Of a DNA stretch of 64,000 bases, positions 1 through 7,149 are shown in pieces. Source of the DNA: Acetobacteraceae bacterium (lineage in GTDB: Bacteria; Pseudomonadota; Alphaproteobacteria; Acetobacterales; Acetobacteraceae); NCBI GenBank assembly GCA_030041375.1, contig JASHOA010000060.1, positions 186,001-250,000 of the forward strand. The letters run 5' to 3'. How positions within the stretch are numbered: the first letter of the stretch is position 1; every line of letters begins with the position of its first letter. Under the pieces are notes generated by a model. That model saw only the letters and a list, made by a program, of their open reading frames with translations, did no database searches and had not been told where the DNA came from. The position numbers were made by a program, and so were the translations under genes.

Positions 1-695
1 ATTCGATCGAGACCTTCCCCGAGCAGACGCGGATGGTCGCCGCCGCCGGGCACGAAATCGGCGCCCACGGCTACTCGCACGAGAACCCGGTTGCCTTGAC
101 GCGGCGCCAGGAAGAAGACGTGCTGAAGAAGTCGATCGAACTGATCGAAAAATACAGCGGGAAAAAGCCGCGCGGCTATGTCGCGCCCTGGTGGGAAATG
201 TCCGCCGCGACGGCCGAGCTCCTGCTCAAGAACGGCTTCCGTTACGATCACAGCCAGGCCTACAACGATTTCCTGCCCTTCTACGCACGCGTCGGCGATT
301 CCTGGACCAAGATCGACTACTCGAAGAACGCCGCCGACTGGATGCACCCTCTCAAGCACGGCAAGGAGGTCGATCTCGTCGAGATCGGCGCCAACTGGTA
401 CGTGGACGACCTGCCGCCGATGATGTTCATCAAGAAGGCGCCGAACAGCCACGGCTTTGTCAATCCCCGCCACCTCGAGGAAATGTGGCGCGACGAGTTC
501 GACTGGGTCTATCGCGAGATGGATTACGGAATCTTTCCGATCACCATCCATCCGGACGTCAGCGGCCGGCCGCAGGTCTTGATGATGCTGGAGCGGATCA
601 TCGGCCACATCAACGCCCATGACGGAGTCCGCTGGGTGACGATGGAGGAAATCGCCGAAGACTTCCGCAAACGTCACCCGTTCAAGGCAAAATAG
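1..695 (+). CDS. Polysaccharide deacetylase family protein (5' partial)
   Basis: The gene is cut by the window edge. Its frame is open from base 3, so the ATG at 33 is probably internal. About 230 residues remain. Near the start is the segment [10 protein letters not shown], whose HxxxH-like histidines match the metal-binding motif of NodB-homology (CE4) deacetylases; further on are [10 protein letters not shown] and, near the end, [11 protein letters not shown]. The family removes acyl groups from N-acetylated sugars, and PuuE-type members act on cyclic amides, so the substrate is not settled. The catalytic aspartate motif would lie upstream of the window. It ends in TAG at 693-695. Confidence 0.8.
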   Translation, partial: SIETFPEQTRMVAAAGHEIGAHGYSHENPVALTRRQEEDVLKKSIELIEKYSGKKPRGYVAPWWEMSAATAELLLKNGFRYDHSQAYNDFLPFYARVGDSWTKIDYSKNAADWMHPLKHGKEVDLVEIGANWYVDDLPPMMFIKKAPNSHGFVNPRHLEEMWRDEFDWVYREMDYGIFPITIHPDVSGRPQVLMMLERIIGHINAHDGVRWVTMEEIAEDFRKRHPFKAK

Positions 696-726
696 CGGGA
701 TCGGGCCAGGCATCGGGGACCCGCCG

Positions 727-1065
727 ATGTGCGTGCTGTGCGGGCAGTTGTTCAGCGAGAGCCACTGGTCGGAGCGTCTGCTCGATGCCAAGGCAGTGAG
801 CCGGGGCGCGGATGAAACCACGCGCCGGCAGAGCCGCCACGCCCGCACCCGGCTGATCGCCACGGTACTCGCCTGTTACGGGCTCGAGGTCAGCGACGAC
901 TTGAGCGCGCTCAACTACGTACTCGGCGATCGCAAAGGCCGCCGCGAGGTGGTGGCGAACCTCGCGGAACTCTGGCGTGCCGCCGGCCGGATGGCCGGCC
1001 GGCCGCTCGATCCGCTCGATCCCGCCCTGCTCGATTCGCTCCGCCGCATCACCCCGTCCACATGA
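727..1065 (+). CDS. Small conserved CxxC protein of unknown function
   Basis: A 112-residue protein starting at ATG 727, 31 bases after the deacetylase stop and in the same direction, so possibly co-transcribed. It opens with MCVLCGQLFSESHW, giving a CxxC pair at residues 2 and 5 that could bind a metal, followed by an arginine-rich helical region and a Leu/Asp-rich C-terminus (RPLDPLDPALLDSL). No signal peptide or membrane segment is visible. I do not recognise a characterised family. Its location two genes from a CobW metallochaperone makes a metal-related role conceivable, but that is only context. Confidence 0.6.
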   Translation: MCVLCGQLFSESHWSERLLDAKAVSRGADETTRRQSRHARTRLIATVLACYGLEVSDDLSALNYVLGDRKGRREVVANLAELWRAAGRMAGRPLDPLDPALLDSLRRITPST

Positions 1066-1112
1066 CGGCCGAGTTGGCGCAGAGGCGGAGAGATCAGGTA
1101 GCGCGCGGCAAA

Positions 1113-1547
1113 TCAGCGCTTCGCCTGCTCGCGTCTGAACTCTCTAAGCCCGATCGTCCGCCGTTCCCACTCGGTTCCGAGAACCCGGCGAAGAAGCCCA
1201 CGGTCTGCCGTCACCAGCGCAGCATCCCGCTGTTCCGACAGCGCCAGGTAAAAACAGTCATAGACGGAGTGGCCAAGCCGGCGGAAAATCTGCACCGCGC
1301 GCGGCGCGAGCGGCGCCATCGCGGCCAGTTCGTCAAAAATCGCCGGCAGCCTGAACGCGGCATGGTCCTGCTGCTCGTGCACCATGGTGCCGCTCATGAC
1401 AGCCTTCCAGGCCGCATTGCACACTTCCGCAACGATCAGATCAGGGGCGATCAGCAACCCGCCTGTCACGAGCAACTCGGCGGCGTCCTTCGAACCCTCC
1501 TCTTCGACGAACCATTTGAGTGCGACACTCGCATCCACCACCAGCAT
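1113..1547 (-). CDS. VapC-type PIN-domain ribonuclease toxin
   Basis: A 144-residue PIN-domain protein. The acidic residues expected of the active site are visible: D5 in LVVDAS, E41 in IVAEVCN, D97 in SVYDCFY and D115 in VTADRGL. VapC toxins are Mg-dependent endoribonucleases that cut tRNA or rRNA and are held inactive by a cognate antitoxin. The ATG (1545-1547) overlaps the antitoxin stop by one base (TAATG), the usual translational coupling in such pairs. It converges on the small CxxC gene. The target RNA cannot be read from sequence. Confidence 0.85.
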   Translation of the reverse strand: MLVVDASVALKWFVEEEGSKDAAELLVTGGLLIAPDLIVAEVCNAAWKAVMSGTMVHEQQDHAAFRLPAIFDELAAMAPLAPRAVQIFRRLGHSVYDCFYLALSEQRDAALVTADRGLLRRVLGTEWERRTIGLREFRREQAKR

Positions 1548-1780
1548 TATCTCTCGTCCCGGCCCTCCCGAACGAGATCTTCAGCCAGCCGTCTCGCGCC
1601 TCGGGGCGTCTTCGCGCGCACGGCGGCAAGTTCCTCGACCAGATCCGCGCGGGGATTTCCCGCCGCCCTGGTCAGGAGATCCCGGAGTTCGGCCTCCAGC
1701 GAATGTCCGCGCGCCGACGCACGCGCCTTCAGCGCCGCGATCACGGCGTCATCGAGATTCCGGATCAGCACCTGGCCCAT
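1547..1780 (-). CDS. FitA/VapB-like ribbon-helix-helix antitoxin
   Basis: A 77-residue protein starting at ATG 1780. The N-terminus MGQVLIRNLDDAVIAALKAR is a typical ribbon-helix-helix DNA-binding segment of FitA/VapB antitoxins, followed by RGHSLEAELRDLL and a basic C-terminal tail (about residues 45-77) expected to block the toxin. It lies directly upstream of, and overlaps by one base, the PIN toxin gene. A perfect palindrome 21 bases upstream of its start fits autoregulation by the toxin-antitoxin complex. Confidence 0.85.
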   Translation of the reverse strand: MGQVLIRNLDDAVIAALKARASARGHSLEAELRDLLTRAAGNPRADLVEELAAVRAKTPRGARRLAEDLVREGRDER

Positions 1781-1800
1781 TCTGCGACCTCCGCGCGCTG

Positions 1801-1820
1801 TGCTATCACTACTGATAGCA
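1801..1820. promoter_or_regulatory. Palindromic operator of the vapBC-type pair
   Basis: The 20-base sequence TGCTATCACTACTGATAGCA has perfect 8-base arms (TGCTATCA/TGATAGCA) around a 4-base spacer. It lies between the antitoxin start (1780) and the divergent cobW start (1847). RHH antitoxins bind such palindromes over their own promoter, so this is the probable autoregulatory site; it could also affect cobW. Confidence 0.7.
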
Positions 1821-1846
1821 CGCCTCCTGCAATCCGGCCAGGACGC

Positions 1847-2851
1847 ATGACGGACGATTCGCGCCGGCCGGTCACCGTCCTTTCGGGCTTCCTCGGCAGC
1901 GGCAAGACAACGCTCCTCCGCCGCTATCTCGCCGCGCACCGCCGTGGCGGCATCGCCGTCGTCATCAACGAATTCGGCGCCGTCGGCGTCGATCATCACC
2001 TCGTCCGGATGGTCGAGGAGAAATCGGTCCTGCTCGGGGGTGGTTGCGTCTGCTGCAGCCGCCGCGTCGATCTCGTCCGCACGCTCCGCGAACTGCTCGA
2101 CCTCGAAGGAAGCGGCGCGCTCCCGCCACTGGAGCAGGTCGTGATCGAGACCAGCGGCATCGCCGACCCGGTCCCCATATTGTTCACGCTCGCCACCGAG
2201 CCGATGCTGAAGCATCAGTTCGTCGCCTCCTCCGTGGTCGTGACACTCGGTGCCCTCAACGCCGCCGGCGAAATCGAACGCCACCCGGAGGTCCGGAAGC
2301 AGATCATCGCCGCCGATCGGGTGGTGGTTACCAAGGCCGACCTGGCCACTCGGGACGCGATCGCCGCCTGTCGCATGCGCGTGAGCGCGCTCAATCCAAT
2401 GGCCGATATCACGCTCTCCTTCCTTGGCGACGGCTGCGAGGTGTTGGCGCCGGCCGCGCGCCCGGACCATGCGTACGCCTCGCCCCTCGGCGCCGATCCC
2501 CGCCCCGCCCCGCCGCATCCGGACGTGCAATCCACGGCGCTCGGCTTCAGCGGCCCGCTCGACTGGCCCGCCTTCACCGTCTGGCTCGGCATGTTGCTCG
2601 AGGCGCGCGGACCGGACGTGCTGCGCGTCAAGGGCCTGCTCGATATCGGCGATGCCGGGCCTGTTGTGATGAATGTCGCCCAGCACGTCGTGCATCCTCC
2701 CGAGCATCTCCGGGCCTGGCCCGCTGGCGCCGATCGCCCTTATCTCGTTTTCATCACCCGCGGGATCGACCCGGCACTGATCCCGCAATCGTTTGCCGTC
2801 TTTCAGCGGGCCGCCGGCCGGCCCGACCTCTCGATCACGGGACTCGCCTGA
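1847..2851 (+). CDS. CobW/P47K (COG0523) family GTP-binding metallochaperone
   Basis: A 334-residue G3E-family GTPase. Walker A is GFLGSGKTT (residues 14-22), followed by the family CxCC metal site GGGCVCCS (C67, C69, C70), ETSGIADP (about 101-108) and the guanine-binding TKAD (162-165). The CobW C-terminal domain covers roughly residues 225-334. COG0523 proteins deliver metals such as Zn or Co to client enzymes; the client is unknown here. I chose ATG 1847 because Walker A then falls 14 residues in; the open frame continues upstream over the antisense vapBC region. Its TGA overlaps the next ATG by one base, implying coupling to the asparaginase. Confidence 0.88.
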   Translation: MTDDSRRPVTVLSGFLGSGKTTLLRRYLAAHRRGGIAVVINEFGAVGVDHHLVRMVEEKSVLLGGGCVCCSRRVDLVRTLRELLDLEGSGALPPLEQVVIETSGIADPVPILFTLATEPMLKHQFVASSVVVTLGALNAAGEIERHPEVRKQIIAADRVVVTKADLATRDAIAACRMRVSALNPMADITLSFLGDGCEVLAPAARPDHAYASPLGADPRPAPPHPDVQSTALGFSGPLDWPAFTVWLGMLLEARGPDVLRVKGLLDIGDAGPVVMNVAQHVVHPPEHLRAWPAGADRPYLVFITRGIDPALIPQSFAVFQRAAGRPDLSITGLA

Positions 2852-3915
2852 TGCCGCCTGTCGCTGCCACGTCGTGCGAAAAGAGCACGCCCCTTCCTCG
2901 CGTGACCGTCTTTGCAACCGGCGGGACCATCGCCTCCGTGCCCGGCGCGGGCCCCGCGGCCGTGCCGACCCTCACCGCCGAGGACCTGGTGGCCGCCGTG
3001 CCGAAGCTCTCCGAGGTTGCCGAGGTGACGGCGCTGCGCTTCCGCCAGGTCCCCTCCTCCGACCTCGTTCTGACCGACATCATCGCGCTCGCCCACGCCA
3101 TCGAACGAACCGTCGCCGACGGCGCGCGTGGCGTGGTGATCACGCAGGGTACCGACACGCTCGAGGAAACGTCCTTCGCTCTCGATTTGCTGTGGCAGGG
3201 CGATGCCCCGGTCGTGATGACCGGCGCCATGCGGAACCCGGCTCTGCCCGGCGCCGACGGGCCTGCAAACCTGCTCGCCGCCACGCTCCTGGCGGCCAGT
3301 CCCGTGGCAAGCGGCATCGGCGTGCTGGTGGTCTTCAATGACGAGGTGCATCTGCCGCTCTTTGTTCGCAAGACGCACGCCTCGAATCCGGCGACCTTCC
3401 GCTCCGCTCCCGCCGGTCCGATCGGCTGGATCGCCGAAGATCGTCCGCGCATCGCGCTCCGCCCCCTGCTTCGCCACCATATCCATCTCTCGTCCGTCCC
3501 CGAGGCAGCACCCCCCGTCGCACTCCTGAAGGTGGCCCTCGGCGACGATGCGCGCCTTCTCCCCGCCCTCGTCTCCCTCGGCTACCGGGGCCTCGTCGTC
3601 GAGGCGACGGGCGGCGGCCATGTGCCGCGCCGCATGGCCGAAGCGCTGGGCGATCTCGCCCGGCATATGCCCGTAGTGCTGACCTCGCGCACCGGCGCCG
3701 GCGAGGTGCTGCGGCGAACCTACGGTTTCCCCGGATCGGAGACCGACCTCCTGGCCCGCGGCTTGGTCCCGGGCGGCCTGCTGACCGGGCCGAAGGCGCG
3801 CCTCCTGTTGGCACTCCTCCTGATGGCGGATGCGCCGCCCGAGGCGATCACCAGGGCCTTCGCAGCCATCGGCAGCCCATCCGCCGAGCCCGCGTTCCGC
3901 TGGTCCGGGCTGTAA
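2851..3915 (+). CDS. Asparaginase (L-asparaginase type I/II fold)
   Basis: A 354-residue asparaginase/glutaminase-family enzyme that hydrolyses L-asparagine to aspartate and ammonia. The active-site threonines are visible: GGTIAS at 24-29 (T26) and QGTDTLEETS with T101-D102; K173 in VRKTHAS is the likely catalytic lysine. There is no signal peptide, so it is probably cytoplasmic. It starts at ATG 2851, overlapping the cobW stop as TGATG. Related amidases share the fold, so the exact substrate is inferred. Close coupling to a metallochaperone is unusual, since asparaginases of this fold are not normally metal-dependent. Confidence 0.85.
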   Translation: MPPVAATSCEKSTPLPRVTVFATGGTIASVPGAGPAAVPTLTAEDLVAAVPKLSEVAEVTALRFRQVPSSDLVLTDIIALAHAIERTVADGARGVVITQGTDTLEETSFALDLLWQGDAPVVMTGAMRNPALPGADGPANLLAATLLAASPVASGIGVLVVFNDEVHLPLFVRKTHASNPATFRSAPAGPIGWIAEDRPRIALRPLLRHHIHLSSVPEAAPPVALLKVALGDDARLLPALVSLGYRGLVVEATGGGHVPRRMAEALGDLARHMPVVLTSRTGAGEVLRRTYGFPGSETDLLARGLVPGGLLTGPKARLLLALLLMADAPPEAITRAFAAIGSPSAEPAFRWSGL

Positions 3916-3930
3916 TCGAGGCTGTTATCC

Positions 3931-4041
3931 CGCTGTTCCGCCCGCCGCGCCCACTTCGTACAAATCCAGTTTAACGCTGGAAAATCTTCGCACACGCACA
4001 CCGCCGGCCGCTGTTCCGCCGCTGTTCTGAGCGCTGTTCCG
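3931..4041 (+). repeat. Four copies of a decamer, CGCTGTTC(C/T)G
   Basis: CGCTGTTCCG occurs at 3931-3940, 4009-4018 and 4032-4041, with the variant CGCTGTTCTG at 4020-4029. The last three are spaced 11-12 bases apart, about one DNA turn, just upstream of the aroM-like gene. A short inverted repeat, TCCAG-N7-CTGGA (3965-3981), lies between the first copy and the others. The arrangement suggests a protein-binding array, but no regulator is identified. Confidence 0.45.
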
Positions 4042-4117
4042 GGCCGCTGCGGCGCACGGTATCGCGGGTGGGGGTACGCGATGTATCATGCCGCTTCCTG
4101 TGACCGGGTTCGCCCTG

Positions 4118-4780
4118 ATGAAGCGCGTCATGTTCGTCACCATCGGCCACTCGCCTCGCCCCGACATCGTGCCGGAGATGCGCGAGCACATTCGTGCGCC
4201 GCTCGAGGCGCACGAGCTGGGCGTGCTCGACGGGCTCGATGAGCAAGAGATTGCCGGCATGCAGGCGAGCGATGGCGCCGCCTGTCTCGTTTCGCGCCGG
4301 CGCGACGGGCGGGAAGTGGTGCTGGACCGCGCGGCCGTCGAAGCAAGGCTCGGCACATTGCTCGACGAGATCGACCGGGAAAAATTCGATCTGATCGTGC
4401 TGCTCTGCAGCGGGCATTTCCGGCGCTTCCGCCTCTTAACCCCGTTCATCGAGCCGCAGCACGTGGTGGATCATTTCGCGCAAGGATTGGCGTACGGCAC
4501 CGGGCGGATCGGCGTCATGTTGCCGCATCGGAGGCAGGTTGTGGATTTTCCTGCCATTCCCGGGATCGAGACCGCATTCGATGTCGTCTCCCCGTACGAA
4601 CGCGATGGCGAGGCAAGATTCCTGAACGCGGGTCACGCGCTCCGCGAGACGGGGTTCATCGTCATGCACTGCATGGGATACACGGAGGCAATGCGCAAAA
4701 GCGTGATGCAGGAAGCGAGACGGCCGGTGCTGCTGGCGCGGCGGCTGGCATCTGCCGCCATCGACCTGATGCTCTTTTGA
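4118..4780 (+). CDS. aroM: AroM family protein
   Basis: A 220-residue protein with the AroM N-terminal signature KRVMFVTIGHSPRPDIVPEM and the downstream segments LIVLLCSGHF and GRIGVMLPH. In E. coli aroM sits in the aroL operon, but its function is unknown; the fold is related to Asp/Glu/hydantoin racemases. I prefer ATG 4118 to ATG 4088 because the conserved sequence begins there. It follows asparaginase by about 200 bases and is followed closely by an FAD oxidoreductase gene, a context that points to amino-acid metabolism more than to shikimate metabolism. Confidence 0.75.
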   Translation: MKRVMFVTIGHSPRPDIVPEMREHIRAPLEAHELGVLDGLDEQEIAGMQASDGAACLVSRRRDGREVVLDRAAVEARLGTLLDEIDREKFDLIVLLCSGHFRRFRLLTPFIEPQHVVDHFAQGLAYGTGRIGVMLPHRRQVVDFPAIPGIETAFDVVSPYERDGEARFLNAGHALRETGFIVMHCMGYTEAMRKSVMQEARRPVLLARRLASAAIDLMLF

Positions 4781-4800
4781 GCGCCGCTCCGGAGGCTGGC

Positions 4801-6153
4801 ATGGCGGCGAGCGAACTCTTCACCCCCGACTTCAAAAACCGGCCCTATTGGTGGGATCGGGCCGCACCTCAGCCGGCGGCCGAGGTCGAGCCGCCGCGCC
4901 AGATCGACGTTGCCATCATCGGTTCGGGATTCACCGGCCTCTCCGCGGCACGCACTCTGCTCGCGGCCGGGAAGAGCGTGGTCGTTCTCGACGGCGAGGA
5001 TCCGGGCTACGGCGCCTCGCGTCGCAATGCCGGCTACCTCGGCCGGACACTCAAGAAGAGCTTTCCGGAACTGATGGAAGCGCACGGCCGCGAGCACGCC
5101 ATTGCCGTGTATCGCGAACTCGATGCGGCATTGGAAACGGTACGCACCATCATTGCCGAGGAACGGATCGAGTGCCATGAGGTGCGCTGCGGCCGGTTCA
5201 TCGGTGCCACATCACCGGCGCACTATGCGCGGCTTGAGAAGGAGCTCGAGATCACGCGCCGGCATCTCGGTTTCGAGTACCACATGCTGCCGAGATCGGA
5301 ACAGCACCGCGAGATGGCGACCGACATCTATTTCGGCGGCGCCGTCATCCCCGATCTCGGCGCCTTGCATCCCGGGCTTTATCATGCCGGGCTGCTGGAC
5401 CGCGTGCAGAGCGCCGGCGGTATCCTGTGCGGACGGACGGCGGTCAGCCGCATCGCAGGCGAAGCGGGCCGGATCGAGCTTGCGACCGCCGCCGGCGCCA
5501 TCGTCGCGCGCGATGTCATACTCGCCACCAATGGGTACACGCCCCGCGCGTTTTCCTGGCACGCGCGCCGGGTCATCCCGTTTACGGCCTACATGGCCGC
5601 CACCGAACCCTTGCCCGAGCCGCTGCTCGCCACATTGCTGCCGAACCGGCGCACGGTCATCGATTCCAACGTGAACATTGACTTCGTCCGACCGGCGCCC
5701 GATAGCCCGCGCCTCTTGTTCGGCGGGGCCACCGGGAGCAACCTTGCCTCGCCAGAGGCGATCGGGCGCCGGTTGCGGGCGATTCTCGGCCGTATTTTTC
5801 CCGATCTCGCCGCTGTTCGCCTGAGCCATGCCTGGACCGGCCGGTGTGCCGGTACGTTCGATCTCATGCCGCACATGGGATGCCGGGACGGGATCTGGTA
5901 CGGGCTAGGCTACAACTTTGCCGGCGTGCCGATGGGGAGCTATTTCGGCGTCAGGATCGCCGAGCGAATCCTCGGCCGCGCCAACGAGCAGAGCGTCTTC
6001 GAGGACGGGCGGTTTCCGAGCCTCCCGCTGTACAACGGCAATCCATGGTTCGTGCCCTATGCCATGCGCTACTTCGACTGGCGCGACCGCCGCTTCGCAA
6101 CCCGCCCCGGACAGCGGGCAAGAGCGGCCCGAGCGTCAGCGGGGGAGCGGTAA
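4801..6153 (+). CDS. FAD-dependent oxidoreductase, DAO/OrdL type
   Basis: About 450 residues. The Rossmann FAD motif is VAIIGSGFTGLSAARTL (about residues 37-53), followed by the DAO-family segment SRRNAGYLGRT and C-terminal GLGYNFAGVPMGSYFG, where the flavin is closed in. Members oxidise secondary or primary amines of amino acids (sarcosine, gamma-glutamyl-putrescine, D-amino acids) to imines. ATG 4801 has GGAG about six bases upstream; a TTG at 4777 overlapping the aroM stop is a less likely start. The last 18 bases overlap the end of the convergent DUF4105 gene. The substrate is unknown. Confidence 0.8.
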   Translation: MAASELFTPDFKNRPYWWDRAAPQPAAEVEPPRQIDVAIIGSGFTGLSAARTLLAAGKSVVVLDGEDPGYGASRRNAGYLGRTLKKSFPELMEAHGREHAIAVYRELDAALETVRTIIAEERIECHEVRCGRFIGATSPAHYARLEKELEITRRHLGFEYHMLPRSEQHREMATDIYFGGAVIPDLGALHPGLYHAGLLDRVQSAGGILCGRTAVSRIAGEAGRIELATAAGAIVARDVILATNGYTPRAFSWHARRVIPFTAYMAATEPLPEPLLATLLPNRRTVIDSNVNIDFVRPAPDSPRLLFGGATGSNLASPEAIGRRLRAILGRIFPDLAAVRLSHAWTGRCAGTFDLMPHMGCRDGIWYGLGYNFAGVPMGSYFGVRIAERILGRANEQSVFEDGRFPSLPLYNGNPWFVPYAMRYFDWRDRRFATRPGQRARAARASAGER

Positions 6154-7149
6154 TCCGACCCGGATTTTTGCTGAAAAGTCAGGATCGTCGCCGGCGCGCA
6201 ACGCCCTTTCGCGGATTCGCGCGAGTTCCCGGAGTTCTGTGAATGGCATCGTCGTATCGAGAGCGCCGACGTCATAGGCGTAGTCGGGCAGAAATCCTGA
6301 AAGCAGGATGCGGGGGTCCAGTGGTAGGCCAGGATGGATGGCACGCACCATCGCGAACACCAGGGTGGTGCAATTGGCGGTCAGCGTATTGTAAAAGCGA
6401 GGGCGTCGGGCAAGCTCGTTGAGCTCGGCGGCGTACTCGAGGAGCAGCTTTCGCGCATTCGCGGGCGTCATGCGCAGGCGAAAGATGCGAACATCCTCAT
6501 CGCGAATGTTGCTGCGCACCCTGACGATGTCACGTTCGTCGGCGGCGATGAGCGCCAGTTCGTATTCCTTGAAGAATCCGGCCAGCGCCGACCAGGCCTG
6601 ACCGCGCTGTCTTCGGATCTCGATCGAAAACGCGAGCCAGGAGCCATTATCGAACCCGAAACTGATGATCGTATGGGCAATCGCCTCGCTGCCCCAGTAG
6701 GACATGATGAGATCGACGCTGGCCACCTGGGAGAGATCGTATGTCCGCCGCTCCCAGCGCTGATCGAAATCGGTATCGCTGCGCCAGGTGAAGTTCCGTA
6801 CGTTGTCGAGCACAAGCCGGTCTCCCTCGATCGTCGCGGTGGCGACGCGAGCAAACTCGGGCGCCCAGTCCCGGTCATTCGACGGCTGGATTGTCGACCA
6901 CCAGGCGAGGAGGATGGCCACGAGCACGGCATAGCCGGCGAGCGCACGCCACCGCCAGGCCGCGAAGAGGCTGGCCACGGTCGCAACAGCCAGGACGAAC
7001 GCCGCGCCGGCGATGAGATCGCGGAGGATCGCACCGGCGGGAAATCGGAACCAAAGCGCGAGCGCACACCAGGCCCCGATCAGGAGGATGGCAAGAGCGA
7101 GCAGGCCGAATCCGGTCCAGCGGCCGAGTTGTCGGATGATGCGCTTCAC
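6136..7149 (-). CDS. DUF4105 membrane protein (possible lipoprotein N-acyltransferase relative)
   Basis: 337 residues from a GTG start. Two or three membrane segments occupy roughly residues 11-35, 42-62 and 68-86, followed by a periplasm-type domain. The DUF4105 hallmarks are present: EAIAHTIISFGF with H159, IEIRRQRGQ, ELALIAADERD, and FYNTLTANCTTLVF with C260, a probable Cys/His catalytic pair. From memory, DUF4105 proteins in Bacteroidetes have been reported as lipoprotein N-acyltransferases (Lnb); that activity is not established here. The GTG overlaps the stop of the upstream lipoprotein gene by four bases, so the two are translationally coupled. Confidence 0.75.
   Translation of the reverse strand: MKRIIRQLGRWTGFGLLALAILLIGAWCALALWFRFPAGAILRDLIAGAAFVLAVATVASLFAAWRWRALAGYAVLVAILLAWWSTIQPSNDRDWAPEFARVATATIEGDRLVLDNVRNFTWRSDTDFDQRWERRTYDLSQVASVDLIMSYWGSEAIAHTIISFGFDNGSWLAFSIEIRRQRGQAWSALAGFFKEYELALIAADERDIVRVRSNIRDEDVRIFRLRMTPANARKLLLEYAAELNELARRPRFYNTLTANCTTLVFAMVRAIHPGLPLDPRILLSGFLPDYAYDVGALDTTMPFTELRELARIRERALRAGDDPDFSAKIRVGLPLPR

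Noticed and set aside
3931-4041. Possible CRISPR-like array
   Set aside because: Units are only 10 bases with 1-2 base gaps and no unique spacers; no cas genes occur in the window.
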